Assembly (NCBI RefSeq): GCF_023283885.1
Contig: NZ_JAKILA010000006.1
Coordinates: 124,001-188,000, forward strand
DNA: 64,000 nucleotides
Reading direction: 5' to 3'
Source of the DNA: Shewanella basaltis
Lineage (GTDB): Bacteria > Pseudomonadota > Gammaproteobacteria > Enterobacterales > Shewanellaceae
Each line of letters opens with the position of its first letter. The stretch's first letter is position 1. Under the pieces are notes generated by a model. The model did no database searches. It was not told where the DNA came from and was given only the letters and a program-made list of their open reading frames with translations. Below are positions 1 through 9,539 of this stretch, piece after piece. Made by a program: the position numbers and the translations under genes.

Positions 1-1
1 C

Positions 2-433
2 GATATCGTTATTTCATCTGAAGTACGTCACCACGATGTTGATGTGACCGCGTTTGGTTATGAAATTGGCCAAATGGCACAACAACCCGCCGCATTTTTA
101 CCCGACAACACATTGGTCAATGCGGCTAAAAAAGCCGTTGCAACGTTAGGTGAAGTAAAAGCCATCGAAGGCTTAATTTGTACTGGTGACAGCTTTATTT
201 GCGATCCTGTGCGTACCAAGGTAATGCGCGAAAACTTTCCAACCATGGCAGCATGCGAAATGGAAGGGGCTGCCATTGCCCAGGTTTGTCATCAGTTTAA
301 CGTGCCATTTGTGGTCATTCGTTCTTTATCTGACAATGCCAATAATGATTCACCGGTTGATTTTGACTCGTATATCATTAAGGCGGGTTTGCATTCTGCT
401 ATGATGGTGATAGCGCTGTTACAACAGTTATAA
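2..433 (+). CDS. mtnN: 5'-methylthioadenosine/S-adenosylhomocysteine nucleosidase, 3' part
   Basis: This is the C-terminal 143 residues of MtnN (Pfs), which cleaves the glycosidic bond of methylthioadenosine and S-adenosylhomocysteine in methionine salvage and autoinducer-2 formation. The reading frame is open from base 2, so the gene starts before the window. The visible part carries [15 protein letters not shown], the substrate-binding segment [12 protein letters not shown] and SLSDNA, whose Asp is the family's catalytic acid. The catalytic Glu near the N-terminus lies outside the window. A GTG at 44 is an internal codon, not a start. A CobD/CbiB-like gene follows on the same strand after 113 bp. 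Confidence 0.95.
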   Translation, partial: DIVISSEVRHHDVDVTAFGYEIGQMAQQPAAFLPDNTLVNAAKKAVATLGEVKAIEGLICTGDSFICDPVRTKVMRENFPTMAACEMEGAAIAQVCHQFNVPFVVIRSLSDNANNDSPVDFDSYIIKAGLHSAMMVIALLQQL

Positions 434-441
434 TTGTTTCA

Positions 442-481
442 CATGGGTTCAGTGTCGAAATAAAGCGCCGCTGAACCCATG
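442..481. other. 11-bp perfect hairpin between mtnN and the CobD-like gene
   Basis: CATGGGTTCAG (442-452) pairs perfectly with CTGAACCCATG (471-481) around an 18-base loop, starting 9 bp after the mtnN stop codon. No T tract follows the stem, so it is not a classic terminator. It may stabilise the mtnN 3' end or affect read-through into the next gene. Confidence 0.6.
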
Positions 482-546
482 GCTTTAGCATTAAAAAACA
501 ACAGCGCCTTGTCCGCTTGCTCTTGTAGCCCAAATATCGAGCCGTT

Positions 547-1554
547 ATGATTAATCAAGTATTCAATCCGCAACTATTGAGCCAAGACGGTGGACTGTTA
601 CAAAGCTGCTGTATTTTATTTGGCGCATTAGTATTAGCTCGATTTGCCCCGATTTCTAGAGATTTACAACCCCTGCTTTGGTTTAATCGTATAGCCGTTT
701 TGATTGCGACCAAGGTCAATCACCCTGAACGCGCGGTAAGCCAACAACTTACTGCTGGTATTCTTGCAACCCTCCTTCTTGTCGTTCCTTGCGCAATAAT
801 AGTGAGTTTTTTACTGGATTTGGCAGCCTATCCTTGGTTTTTTGAACTGATTATTTTGTATTTTTGTTTATGTGACTCCGCATTTAAGCCTGTCGCCGAA
901 AAAGTCGTTAGCGCAATTAAGTCTGGAAACAAGCAAGATGCTAAGCAATTGCTCTCGCCATGGGTAAGTCAAAACACGCAAGTACTCTCTGAAGTCGGCT
1001 TAAGTAAAACCACCATTGAGAAGCTCTTTACCACACCCATTTATGGCACATTGGCCACGGTATTATTTTTTGCTTTAGGCGGGGCGATAATGGCATTGGT
1101 AGTGAGAATGCTAAGGCAACTTGAGCATAGTTGGCCACCGTATCACCCCCACTTTCATGTGTTTGCCAGCTTTGTTGGCCAATTTAATCGGGTCATCTTT
1201 TTTGTTCCAACCTTACTATGGCATTGCTCGCTAGCGATTCAATTTGGGCAACTGGGCCTAACCTCTATTGTATCGTCTATGCAGCCACCGCCAGGCGATA
1301 AACAACATTTGAATAACCATTATGGCAGTTATAATTTGGCTGCAAAACTCCTTAAAATCGAACTTGGCGGCCCGCAGCAGTTTATCAATAATGGCCATAC
1401 TATTCGTGTTGACCTACCCAAAGTCAAAGCGGGGCCATTACCAGACTATCGCCATATCAAGCAAGCAATCACAGTGACACAAACAGCCAATCTATTTTGG
1501 ATTAGCTTAACCTTATTGCTGCCATTAATTTGGACTGGATTAAGATTTATTTAA
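547..1554 (+). CDS. CobD/CbiB-family cobalamin biosynthesis-like membrane protein
   Basis: A 335-residue integral membrane protein of the CobD/CbiB family, whose characterised members attach aminopropanol (or its phosphate) to adenosylcobyric acid. Hydrophobic segments lie near residues 13-33, 70-115, 170-190, 208-235 and 312-334. The family-type stretches HPERAVSQQL and YGSYNLAAKLLKIELGGPQ are present. The gene follows mtnN with no other cobalamin gene in sight, so a role in corrinoid salvage rather than de novo synthesis is an inference. The membrane topology fits and the length is slightly above the family's usual 310-320. The exact reaction is not shown by the sequence. Confidence 0.75.
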   Translation: MINQVFNPQLLSQDGGLLQSCCILFGALVLARFAPISRDLQPLLWFNRIAVLIATKVNHPERAVSQQLTAGILATLLLVVPCAIIVSFLLDLAAYPWFFELIILYFCLCDSAFKPVAEKVVSAIKSGNKQDAKQLLSPWVSQNTQVLSEVGLSKTTIEKLFTTPIYGTLATVLFFALGGAIMALVVRMLRQLEHSWPPYHPHFHVFASFVGQFNRVIFFVPTLLWHCSLAIQFGQLGLTSIVSSMQPPPGDKQHLNNHYGSYNLAAKLLKIELGGPQQFINNGHTIRVDLPKVKAGPLPDYRHIKQAITVTQTANLFWISLTLLLPLIWTGLRFI

Positions 1555-1753
1555 AAGGTGCAAATCCTGTTTTAAACACGCTATTATTTAGCGATAATAT
1601 GCCTACATTTGCTGTTGCAGACAGATTAAGTCGAAACGTCATAATCGATCGTTAACATCAACATCTGGCAAAGGCTTACACATATACCACTGTATATCCT
1701 CCATTGTCTTAGACTGTTGATTATTACCTGCTTGACACCTGCTTAGGAACACC

Positions 1754-2146
1754 ATGTTACTCAACAATTTACATGTATCATTAACCACTCCGGCTTTGCT
1801 TTTTCCGGCTATTTCGTTGTTATTATTGGCCTATACCAACCGGTTTTTCTCACTGGCGGCATTAATCCGTCAATTGAGTAGCGATAAAAAACCTGTGCAA
1901 GATGAACAAATTAAAAACTTACGCCAGCGGATTATTATTATCCGCAAAATGCAAGAAGCTGGTGTCAGCAGTTTTGCCTTGTGCGTACTTTGCATGATAT
2001 TAATTTACACCGGATTTAACCAAACCGGCTCAATAGTCTTTGGCTTAAGTTTATTGCTGTTACTTTACTCATTGATTTTATCGGTGATTGAAATACGCAT
2101 CTCAGTTGATGCACTCAATATTCACCTTAAAGAGTTAAGTAAATGA
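1754..2146 (+). CDS. DUF2721-family small membrane protein
   Basis: A 130-residue protein that I recognise as DUF2721, a family without known function. It has a hydrophobic N-terminal segment (about 13-32), a basic and polar stretch ([19 protein letters not shown]) and two more hydrophobic segments (about 72-90 and 95-115). The stop codon overlaps the start of the next gene in an ATGA arrangement, so the two are probably translationally coupled. The 199 bp between this gene and the CobD-like gene contain no recognised element. Confidence 0.75.
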   Translation: MLLNNLHVSLTTPALLFPAISLLLLAYTNRFFSLAALIRQLSSDKKPVQDEQIKNLRQRIIIIRKMQEAGVSSFALCVLCMILIYTGFNQTGSIVFGLSLLLLLYSLILSVIEIRISVDALNIHLKELSK

Positions 2147-2769
2147 GCCAGTGGATTTATATTTTCGACTTGTGTGGTACCGCTGTATTTGCACTTTCAG
2201 GTGCGCTCGCGGCTGGTAAACATCGCATGGACCCCTTTGGGGTAATTGTACTGGCCTCTGTCACTGCCATTGGTGGCGGTAGCATTCGTGATGCATTAAT
2301 TGGTGCCACACCGGTATTTTGGATCCGCGACCCAAATTACATCATCGTGATTTTAGCAACGGTGTTAGCCTGTTTGGTCTTGGTGCGTAAACCACATAAA
2401 TTACCAACACTTACCTTGCCCGTTGCCGATGCATTAGGTTTGGCATTATTTACGGTGATCGGCGCAGAGAAAGCCTTGTTAATGGGGCTATCTGGCATGG
2501 TTGCAGTAGTGATGGGATTAATCACTGGTGTCGGCGGTGGCATTATTCGTGACTTATTATGCCGCCAAATACCTATGGTGTTACGTACCGAAATTTATGC
2601 AACGGCTTCCATCGTGGGTGGGATATGTTATACCTTAAGTTTGGCGGTTGGCATGGACAGTATGACATCGATGTTTATCGCAATGATTAGCACCTTAATC
2701 ATCCGTTTAAGCGCTATCCGCTGGCATTTATCTTTACCGGCTTTCGATCTAAAAACAAAGAGAATATAA
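2143..2769 (+). CDS. TRIC-type cation channel family protein (UPF0126, YadS/YicG-like)
   Basis: A 208-residue, roughly seven-helix membrane protein of the prokaryotic trimeric intracellular cation channel family, formerly UPF0126. It shows the internal duplication of that family: [11 protein letters not shown] at 44-54 and [10 protein letters not shown] at 131-140, each followed by a short loop and further helices. Bacterial members conduct K+ or act in glycine transport; which applies here cannot be read from the sequence. It overlaps the upstream DUF2721 gene by 4 bp and is followed by the NTF2-like gene after one base, so the three form an operon. Confidence 0.88.
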   Translation: MSQWIYIFDLCGTAVFALSGALAAGKHRMDPFGVIVLASVTAIGGGSIRDALIGATPVFWIRDPNYIIVILATVLACLVLVRKPHKLPTLTLPVADALGLALFTVIGAEKALLMGLSGMVAVVMGLITGVGGGIIRDLLCRQIPMVLRTEIYATASIVGGICYTLSLAVGMDSMTSMFIAMISTLIIRLSAIRWHLSLPAFDLKTKRI

Positions 2770-2770
2770 C

Positions 2771-3247
2771 GTGCGAATAATATTGCTATTGTGTTGTTTA
2801 ATATGCAGTTTTTCAATCAGCGCCAATATTGGTGATATGCCGAAAGAGCAGCAGCTTGCCATGAAATACATGGAGGCATTGACCGATCATGACTACCCAA
2901 CATTGCGCCGTTTTTACTCTCGAGAAACCATCTTTTTCGACAAAACAGCCAACACCACCTACACTGGCAGCCGACAAATTATTGGTTTTTTACAACGTGC
3001 CCATGAAGGTGTACTCGAATACCGTTTAAATATAGAACACATGTTTAATACTGGTTCACTGGTGGTGATTATAGGCAGTTATCGTTTACGGGGCCCAGGA
3101 GATCAATTCGGCAAACCAGGCAAAATAATTGACCTAGCTGTACCTGGGGTTACGACGTTAAAGTTTGATAATAATACCGAACGGCTCATTGAGCAGATGG
3201 ACTTAATGGATTATCAAACCATGTCAGACCAACTTGAGTCGCAGTAA
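2771..3247 (+). CDS. Exported NTF2/SnoaL-like protein
   Basis: A 158-residue protein with a hydrophobic signal-like N-terminus (residues 1-18, ending SISAN) followed by a single domain of the NTF2-like alpha+beta barrel type: MKYMEALTDHDYPTLRRFY, then GSRQIIGFL and a beta-rich second half. Such domains bind small ligands or act as enzymes, and no catalytic set can be named. The start is GTG one base after the upstream stop codon, which indicates translational coupling. It is the last gene of the short operon and is followed by a strong bidirectional terminator. Confidence 0.72.
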   Translation: MRIILLLCCLICSFSISANIGDMPKEQQLAMKYMEALTDHDYPTLRRFYSRETIFFDKTANTTYTGSRQIIGFLQRAHEGVLEYRLNIEHMFNTGSLVVIIGSYRLRGPGDQFGKPGKIIDLAVPGVTTLKFDNNTERLIEQMDLMDYQTMSDQLESQ

Positions 3248-3265
3248 CACCTGAATTACAGACAT

Positions 3266-3298
3266 AAAAAAACGGCTTAAGTTTAAGCCGTTTTTTTA
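3266..3298. terminator. Bidirectional terminator between the NTF2-like gene and tyrS
   Basis: ACGGCTTAA (3272-3280) pairs with TTAAGCCGT (3283-3291). A runs on one side and seven or more T on the other let it terminate both converging genes. Confidence 0.93.
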
Positions 3299-3313
3299 TT
3301 TGTGTTATTGGTA

Positions 3314-4510
3314 TTATTTCAAAATCACTTTGGCAAATTTACGTTTACCTACTTGAAAAATCGCTTCAAGGCCAGCGTGAAAACTTTGACGGCTATCTTC
3401 TACTTTTTCACCGTCCATCTTCACCGCGCCTTGCTTAATCATACGCATACCGTCAGATGTAGACCCAACTAGACCTGCATCTTTTAGTAAGTTAGCAATT
3501 GCTAAGCCATCACCGGCCTCTAAGACGACTTCTTCGATGTCATCAGGAAGCGCACCTTTTTGAAAGCGATCAATAAACGCCTGATGTGCAGCTTGGGCTT
3601 GGGCTTCATCATGAAAACGCGCGATGATTTCTTTTGCTAATAAAATCTTAATATCGCGTGGGTTAGTACCGTTTTCAACGTCTAACTTAAACTGCGCAAG
3701 CTCTTCCAGTGGGCGAAAAGATAATAGCTCAAGGTAGCGCCACATTAAATCATCTGAAATCGACATGATTTTGCCAAACATTTCATTAGCAGGCTCACTC
3801 ACACCAATGTAGTTATGCGCCGACTTAGACATTTTTTTAACACCGTCCAAGCCTTCAAGCAGTGGCATCATAATCACGGCTTGTGGCTTTTGCCCTTCCG
3901 CTTTTTGCAGCTCACGTCCCATTAACAGGTTGAATTTTTGATCTGTACCACCTAGTTCAACGTCTGCTTCTAAGGCGACTGAGTCGTAACCTTGCAATAA
4001 TGGGTACATAAATTCGTGGATAGCAATCGCCTGGCCTGATGAATAACGCTTTTTAAAATCGTCACGTTCCATCATACGAGCAACGGTTTGTTGTGAGGCT
4101 AAACGGATCATCCCAGCAGCACCTAATGGCTCTAACCAACTTGAGTTAAATTCAATTCGGGTTTTAGCTGGGTCTAAAATTTTATAAACCTGTTCTTTAT
4201 AGGTTTCTGCGTTAGCAAGTACTTGCTCGCGAGTCAGCGGAGGACGAGTACTGTTTTTACCGCTAGGATCACCGACCATGCCAGTAAAGTCACCAATCAA
4301 GAAAATCACTTCGTGACCGAGCTCTTGAAAGGTACGCATTTTGTTTAAAATCACCGTGTGACCTAAGTGAATATCTGGAGCGGTAGGATCTGCACCTAGC
4401 TTGATGCGTAATGGACGCCCTTCTTTCAGTTTCTCAAGCAAATCCGCTTCAAGTAATATCTCATCGGTACCGCGCTTAATTTCTGCCAATACTTGATCTA
4501 AATTCGCCAT
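3314..4510 (-). CDS. tyrS: Tyrosyl-tRNA synthetase
   Basis: Class I aminoacyl-tRNA synthetase that charges tRNA-Tyr, 398 residues. The HIGH signature is HLGH at residues 48-51, and the second signature is KMSKS near residue 230. This marks the TyrZ-like branch rather than the E. coli TyrS type, whose second motif is KFGKT. Tyrosine pocket elements ([10 protein letters not shown]) and a C-terminal S4 RNA-binding domain (last ~60 residues, [13 protein letters not shown]) are present. The ATG at 4510 is chosen because AGGAG lies about 11 bases upstream; an in-frame GTG at 4537 has no such site. It is divergent from the M23 peptidase gene. Confidence 0.96.
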   Translation of the reverse strand: MANLDQVLAEIKRGTDEILLEADLLEKLKEGRPLRIKLGADPTAPDIHLGHTVILNKMRTFQELGHEVIFLIGDFTGMVGDPSGKNSTRPPLTREQVLANAETYKEQVYKILDPAKTRIEFNSSWLEPLGAAGMIRLASQQTVARMMERDDFKKRYSSGQAIAIHEFMYPLLQGYDSVALEADVELGGTDQKFNLLMGRELQKAEGQKPQAVIMMPLLEGLDGVKKMSKSAHNYIGVSEPANEMFGKIMSISDDLMWRYLELLSFRPLEELAQFKLDVENGTNPRDIKILLAKEIIARFHDEAQAQAAHQAFIDRFQKGALPDDIEEVVLEAGDGLAIANLLKDAGLVGSTSDGMRMIKQGAVKMDGEKVEDSRQSFHAGLEAIFQVGKRKFAKVILK

Positions 4511-4635
4511 CTCTACTGCAACTCCTAGGGCTTGCACAAAAAATAAAGAGGTCTATGTTACTTGTTAGCCACGGCAAATGAAAGAGTGTACACTTAGCAG
4601 ATAACAACACTAGAGAGAAATTGGTACCTGAGTCA

Positions 4636-6180
4636 ATGGCAAAGCTTCTAACTTTATTCACATTGTTGCCAAAAGCACATCAAATCACATTATCTTTATT
4701 GGTGATGTTGACCACTATTATTCTGATGTTTCCATCGGAAGACGCACAAGCCTCAAAACAAACCCAATTGGTCAATCCATCCACCGACACAAATTCGACT
4801 GAGACTAACAGCCAATACTCTGTTCCATTAGCATTTAGAACACCTACAGCACCCACCATTGCTAAAGACGATAACACTGAAGAGATTGCCGACAATATTT
4901 TTGATAACAGTTCATTATCACCACAAAAAAGAAACGTGTCAGATGACGCGGTTTCAGAAACGGCCGATGATCAAGCTTTTGCTCAACATATCGCGATGCT
5001 ACAAACACGCCCAGAAGGTATGGATGGTGTGATTAAAGAGCTTGATAATCAACTTATCAAACAAAAAGAAAAATTAGCGCAGCAAGCGAGCAGTGATGAT
5101 TACACCGTAGAATATTATGAAGTTGCCAAAGGCGACACCTTAGGTGGATTATTTAGCCGAGCAGGTTTAAGCGCAAAAGATGTTTACGACATCACCCAAT
5201 TACCACTGGCTAAGAAAAACTTGCTCACCATTATGCCCGGCGAAGAAATTGCCATAAGCAAAAATGAGTTAGGTGAATTAAAAGAACTCAGCTATCGCAT
5301 GGATAAAGTTTCAACCCTAGTGATTAGCCACAGTGACGATAAATATAAAGAAGTCGTTAACACCAAAAAAGTACAAAGCCGTACTTCGTTTATTACTGCA
5401 ACCATTAAAAGTAATTTTTGGAATGCGGCAGCTGACGCGGGCTTATCTGGTAATCATATTATGGAACTGGCCAATATTTTTGGTTGGGACGTTGATTTTG
5501 CTTTAGATATTCGTAAAGGCGATCATTTTTCATTATTGTTTGATCAAGAATATGCTGACGGCCAATTTTTGCGTAACGGCAACATTTTAGCAGCCGAGTT
5601 TGTAAACCAGGGCGAGCGCTATACCGCAGTGCGTTACACCGACGGAGAATACTATTCTGAAAATGGCAACAGCATGCGTAAAGCGTTTTTACGCTCGCCA
5701 GTTGATTTTAAATATGTCAGTTCTAACTTTAACCCGCGCCGCCTTCACCCTGTTACAGGGCAAATCAAAGCCCACCGAGGTGTTGATTATGTGGCCGCTA
5801 TTGGCACGCCCATAAAAGCTGCGGGCAAAGGTAAAGTCATCGAGTCGGGCTATAATCAGTTCAACGGTAACTATGTATTTATTAAACATAATGAAACTTA
5901 CACCACAAAATACTTACACTTAACTAAACGCAAAGTAAATCGTGGCGATACCGTTAAGCAAGGTCAAGTCATTGGTACCTTAGGTAAAACGGGGCGAGTG
6001 ACTGGCGCTCATTTACACTACGAATTTATTGTTAATGGCGTACACCGTAACCCTCGCACGGTAGATTTACCTAAATCGATGCCAATTAATCGCAGTGAAA
6101 AAGGCAAGTTTACGTCTTTAAGTAAGCAATTAATGGCGCAACTAAAATCGAATCAACAGCAGCAGTTAGCAAGTAATTAA
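4636..6180 (+). CDS. M23 peptidoglycan DD-metalloendopeptidase (MepM/OapA-like)
   Basis: A 514-residue envelope peptidase that probably cleaves peptidoglycan cross-links. A single transmembrane anchor lies near residues 15-35, followed by a low-complexity linker, then an OapA/LysM-like domain near 155-210 ([15 protein letters not shown]) and a central regulatory domain. The LytM/M23 catalytic domain near 370-480 has the zinc ligands H-x3-D in HRGVDY and H-x-H in HLHYE. The start is uncertain: ATG at 4636 fits the family's short N-terminus, while an in-frame TTG at 4621 is preceded by GAGAG. The neighbour anmK, which recycles anhydro-MurNAc, fits a cell-wall turnover unit. Confidence 0.9.
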   Translation: MAKLLTLFTLLPKAHQITLSLLVMLTTIILMFPSEDAQASKQTQLVNPSTDTNSTETNSQYSVPLAFRTPTAPTIAKDDNTEEIADNIFDNSSLSPQKRNVSDDAVSETADDQAFAQHIAMLQTRPEGMDGVIKELDNQLIKQKEKLAQQASSDDYTVEYYEVAKGDTLGGLFSRAGLSAKDVYDITQLPLAKKNLLTIMPGEEIAISKNELGELKELSYRMDKVSTLVISHSDDKYKEVVNTKKVQSRTSFITATIKSNFWNAAADAGLSGNHIMELANIFGWDVDFALDIRKGDHFSLLFDQEYADGQFLRNGNILAAEFVNQGERYTAVRYTDGEYYSENGNSMRKAFLRSPVDFKYVSSNFNPRRLHPVTGQIKAHRGVDYVAAIGTPIKAAGKGKVIESGYNQFNGNYVFIKHNETYTTKYLHLTKRKVNRGDTVKQGQVIGTLGKTGRVTGAHLHYEFIVNGVHRNPRTVDLPKSMPINRSEKGKFTSLSKQLMAQLKSNQQQQLASN

Positions 6181-6212
6181 ATTGCTCGCGACTTCAGTAC
6201 AGAGAGTATTTC

Positions 6213-7328
6213 ATGTCTAAGCCAGAATATTTTATCGGCCTGATGTCGGGCACAAGCATGGACGGCGTCGATGCCGTGTTGGTTGATTTTGCCGGCGAGC
6301 ACCCAAGACTTATCGCCGGGCATACCGAAACTATCCCCAGTCATTTGCTCAAAGGCTTACAGCGCTTATGCCAACCCGCCGTTGATGATGAAATAAACCG
6401 CCTAGGTCGCCTTGACCGTAGTGTCGGCAAGTTGTTTGCTCAAGCAGTTAATCATTTACTTGCCAAAACCGATGTCAGCGCAGAACAAGTCATCGCCATT
6501 GGTTCTCATGGGCAAACGGTGCGTCACATGCCTAACTTAGAAATGGGCTTTACCCTGCAAATTGGCGACCCAAACACCATTGCCATTGAAACCAACATAG
6601 ATGTCATTGCCGATTTTAGACGCAAAGATGTGGCACTAGGTGGTCAGGGCGCCCCTTTAGTCCCCGCATTCCACCAGCAAGTATTTGCTAAGCAAGGACA
6701 AATACGGTTAATTTTAAATATTGGCGGAATTGCGAATATTACTTATTTGCCGGGCAATAGTGATGATGTTCTGGGCTTTGATACTGGCCCAGGTAACACC
6801 TTAATTGATTACTTTGTTCACCAAAGCCTAGGCCATGCATTTGATGAAAACGGTGTATGGGCAGCCTCTGGAAAAACCAACCCAGAATTTCTGAAACAGC
6901 TGTTATCACATTCCTATTTTGCATTGTCTGCACCAAAGAGCACTGGTAGAGAACTGTTCAACCAAGCATGGCTTGAGCAGCAACTCGCTGATTTTAGCCA
7001 CTTAGATCAAGAAGATATTCAGTCAACATTACTCGACCTCACTTGCCATAGTATTGCTAACGACATCAATAAACTGTCACCCACTGGAGAATTATTTGTT
7101 TGTGGTGGTGGTGCGCTCAATACCGAATTAATGCAGCGCTTAGCCCGCTTAGTGCCTGGGTATAAAATGGATACCACGGCAGCCCTGGGGGTCGAGGCGA
7201 AATGGGTAGAAAGTATTGCCTTTGCCTGGCTCGCCATGAGACATCATCATGATTTACCAGCAAACTTACCCGCAGTCACCGGAGCATCACGTCCTGCAGT
7301 GTTGGGTGGGCGTTTTAGAGCAAGATAA
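6213..7328 (+). CDS. anmK: Anhydro-N-acetylmuramic acid kinase
   Basis: AnmK opens and phosphorylates 1,6-anhydro-N-acetylmuramic acid to MurNAc-6-phosphate in cell-wall recycling. The 371-residue protein matches the family length. It begins with [15 protein letters not shown] (ATP-binding loop) and contains [19 protein letters not shown], then [14 protein letters not shown] and the C-terminal CGGGALN motif of the ASKHA fold. It lies 32 bp after the M23 peptidase on the same strand, so both are probably cotranscribed. The start ATG at 6213 is preceded by AGAGAG. Confidence 0.96.
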   Translation: MSKPEYFIGLMSGTSMDGVDAVLVDFAGEHPRLIAGHTETIPSHLLKGLQRLCQPAVDDEINRLGRLDRSVGKLFAQAVNHLLAKTDVSAEQVIAIGSHGQTVRHMPNLEMGFTLQIGDPNTIAIETNIDVIADFRRKDVALGGQGAPLVPAFHQQVFAKQGQIRLILNIGGIANITYLPGNSDDVLGFDTGPGNTLIDYFVHQSLGHAFDENGVWAASGKTNPEFLKQLLSHSYFALSAPKSTGRELFNQAWLEQQLADFSHLDQEDIQSTLLDLTCHSIANDINKLSPTGELFVCGGGALNTELMQRLARLVPGYKMDTTAALGVEAKWVESIAFAWLAMRHHHDLPANLPAVTGASRPAVLGGRFRAR

Positions 7329-7421
7329 CTTTTTCAACGCGTGCCTCAATGTTATGATGACCGCAAATTGGCTAAACCGATTGGGTTTATGCAAAGCCTT
7401 TACTAAATAATGAGAGTCTAT

Positions 7422-7808
7422 ATGAGCAACAAAGTCAAAAGTGTATCTGAGTTAATGAATCTTACGCCAGAAGGCCGTTACGATTATATGGTTGAGCAAG
7501 TTAAAGCAGAAAAAACAATATGGACTTTGCAAGACCAAGATGGTTGCGTGATGCTAACTACCGAAGATGAAGACTGCATTCCAATGTGGCCATCAGAAGA
7601 AACGGCTGCACTTTGGGCTGTTGACGAATGGAACGAGTGCGAACCACTTGCTATCCCATTATCAGAATTTCAAGAGCGCTGGGTTAGCGGCATGGAAGAT
7701 GACGATTTATTTATCGCGGTTTTCCCAGTACAAGAAGATTTAGGTGTGGTTGTGCCACCTTACGAAGTCAGTGAGCGCCTAACACCAAAATCACCAGCTA
7801 AGCATTAA
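7422..7808 (+). CDS. DUF2750 domain-containing protein
   Basis: A 128-residue acidic cytoplasmic protein of the DUF2750 family, with no known function. Typical features are RYDYMVEQVKAEKTIWTL, the DGCVMLTTEDE strand, the MWPSEETAALWA motif and the late FPVQEDLGVVVPP segment. It has no signal peptide or membrane segment. ATG at 7422 is preferred over the ATG at 7410 because GAGAG sits at suitable spacing before it. The small membrane protein gene follows after 13 bp, so the two are likely cotranscribed. Confidence 0.8.
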   Translation: MSNKVKSVSELMNLTPEGRYDYMVEQVKAEKTIWTLQDQDGCVMLTTEDEDCIPMWPSEETAALWAVDEWNECEPLAIPLSEFQERWVSGMEDDDLFIAVFPVQEDLGVVVPPYEVSERLTPKSPAKH

Positions 7809-7821
7809 TTGAATATCAGCG

Positions 7822-8283
7822 ATGGCTAAAGTACCCCCACCATCTACCACCACTAACGACACTGCCAGCACTCGCTTACCCAAACGGCTAATGGGGTTAA
7901 TGCTAGTGTATACATTGCTGTCAATTAGCGGCTTAATTGCAACACAGTCATTGTCTGAACTCAGTTCGATGTTGTGCATTTTAACCCTGTTGATGGTTGT
8001 TGCTATTATGGGGAAGCAAAAAGCAGCATTATATCTGTTACGTGTTTATTGCTTGCTACAGCTAATGATATACAGCATGTTACCGATTATTATGTACGAA
8101 CCTGATAATCTTGATACCAGTCCTACCACCATGGATTTTGGCGTATTTCAAACTGTAGTGCCTGACTGGCTTCTTTATGGCGTACTTATCGCTGTGGGGA
8201 TGTTGCAAGTGTGGATAAGCTTTAATGCTAAGGTCAAAATGTGGTTTAAATCGCGTATTAATTTTAATATTATCAGCGGTTAA
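7822..8283 (+). CDS. Unrecognised small membrane protein
   Basis: A 153-residue protein I cannot assign to a family. Residues 1-20 are polar and rich in Ser, Thr and Pro. Four hydrophobic segments follow near 23-42, 48-63, 70-92 and 118-140, then a basic tail (KVKMWFKSRIN). The arrangement resembles small DUF2569-like membrane proteins, but no diagnostic motif supports that. It lies 13 bp after the DUF2750 gene and ends before a terminator shared with erpA. Confidence 0.7.
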   Translation: MAKVPPPSTTTNDTASTRLPKRLMGLMLVYTLLSISGLIATQSLSELSSMLCILTLLMVVAIMGKQKAALYLLRVYCLLQLMIYSMLPIIMYEPDNLDTSPTTMDFGVFQTVVPDWLLYGVLIAVGMLQVWISFNAKVKMWFKSRINFNIISG

Positions 8284-8301
8284 CTCATATTTCAATGACA
8301 C

Positions 8302-8330
8302 AAAAAAGCCGTCTCTCGACGGCTTTTTTT
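8302..8330. terminator. Bidirectional terminator between the small membrane protein gene and erpA
   Basis: GCCGTC (8308-8313), loop TCTC, GACGGC (8318-8323), with six A before and seven T after, placed between converging genes. Confidence 0.94.
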
Positions 8331-8342
8331 ATTGGCTTGGTA

Positions 8343-8693
8343 TTACACCGAGAAGCTTGCGCCACAACCACAGGTTGTTGTCGCATTTGGGTTTTTAACA
8401 AAAAAACGAGACCCTTCAAGCCCAGATGTGTAATCCACTTCGCCTCCCATAAGATATTGAAGACTCATCGGATCAACAACCAGTTGCACGCCTTGCTTTT
8501 CAATAGTGAAGTCACCTTCGTTGACTTTTTCATCGAACGTAAAGCCATACTGAAAACCAGAGCAACCACCGCCGGTAACATACACACGCAGTTTTAATTC
8601 AGGATTCTGTTCTTCTTCTAACAGCCCTTTTACCTTAGTTGCTGCAGCATCGGTAAATTGGATCGGCATTGCTGCATCAGTTTGTTCAGTCAT
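8343..8693 (-). CDS. erpA: Iron-sulfur cluster insertion protein ErpA
   Basis: An A-type carrier that delivers Fe-S clusters to apoproteins such as IspG and IspH. The 116-residue length is typical. The three cluster-ligand cysteines are present: Cys44 in [10 protein letters not shown] and Cys108 and Cys110 in the C-terminal CGCG motif. The N-terminal extension [21 protein letters not shown] is ErpA-like rather than IscA-like. The DUF6776 gene lies upstream on the same strand. Confidence 0.95.
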   Translation of the reverse strand: MTEQTDAAMPIQFTDAAATKVKGLLEEEQNPELKLRVYVTGGGCSGFQYGFTFDEKVNEGDFTIEKQGVQLVVDPMSLQYLMGGEVDYTSGLEGSRFFVKNPNATTTCGCGASFSV

Positions 8694-8714
8694 TACTACC
8701 TCTTACTTCGGTTT

Positions 8715-9488
8715 CTACTGAGAATTATCCTTTACCTGACTATTTTGTTCAAGTATTACCCGCAGTTCTTTTTCGCCCATTAATAGTTCTGGAACATTAT
8801 AGATTTGTTCTATCGTGCCCCCTTTAACCCCACGGCTTTGATTGACTATCACTTTAACGGCAATCCTTTGTAAACTAAAACCTGGCGGCAAAACGATATC
8901 ACTGTCCATAATTTGAAAATAATTAAATTCAAAAGCGAGCTTTTTATTGAGTAGCTTAGTTAATGAAAGTGAGCTGGGTTTACCATGTTGACTGCCTAAC
9001 AGGGTGACTTCTGCATTCGCTTTTACTTTGGCTTTACGTTTTTGTAATTGAGTCAGCACAATACGTAACTGAAATCGCTCCTCACTCACACCTTGCGCAA
9101 GCTCAACCGTATTAATGGCCACCCCATCTACATCGGCATCGGTAACCATGACACTTCGGTAAAATGCGAGCTCTTTTTCTAATTTTTTCTGTTGGGCCAA
9201 TTGGCTGCTAAACATGTCTTGCATCTCTTTATTGGCGTGTTCAGCAACACTTAACGCGAGGTTTCGGCTAGCTAACTCTTGAGCTTGTTCCTCTAGCTGT
9301 TGCATTAATTTGCGTTTGCCACTAACACTATTGGGTGTCGCTTCTGGCGCAAAAGACAACCATAAATTAAAACTAACCGCGCCCAACAAAAATGATACTA
9401 GCATTAAGCCAAGTAAGTATTTGCTAGAAGTCCGATTTTTACGTTCTAAAACTTGCAGTCTGTCCAACCAACGGTGATAATTTAACAT
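8715..9488 (-). CDS. DUF6776-family membrane-anchored coiled-coil protein
   Basis: A 257-residue protein I place in DUF6776, of unknown function. One transmembrane helix lies near residues 25-43 after a basic N-terminus. A coiled-coil stretch rich in Gln, Glu and Lys covers about 55-115 (KLMQQLEEQAQELASRN). The C-terminal beta-rich domain (about 120-245) is probably periplasmic. ATG at 9488 is preferred over an in-frame start at 9521 because AAGG lies 10 bases upstream. Divergent from the ClC gene and 21 bp upstream of erpA. Confidence 0.7.
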   Translation of the reverse strand: MLNYHRWLDRLQVLERKNRTSSKYLLGLMLVSFLLGAVSFNLWLSFAPEATPNSVSGKRKLMQQLEEQAQELASRNLALSVAEHANKEMQDMFSSQLAQQKKLEKELAFYRSVMVTDADVDGVAINTVELAQGVSEERFQLRIVLTQLQKRKAKVKANAEVTLLGSQHGKPSSLSLTKLLNKKLAFEFNYFQIMDSDIVLPPGFSLQRIAVKVIVNQSRGVKGGTIEQIYNVPELLMGEKELRVILEQNSQVKDNSQ

Positions 9489-9539
9489 TAGGTAACAACC
9501 TTTTAAAAATACAAATGCCACTCAACTTAGAGTTATACA

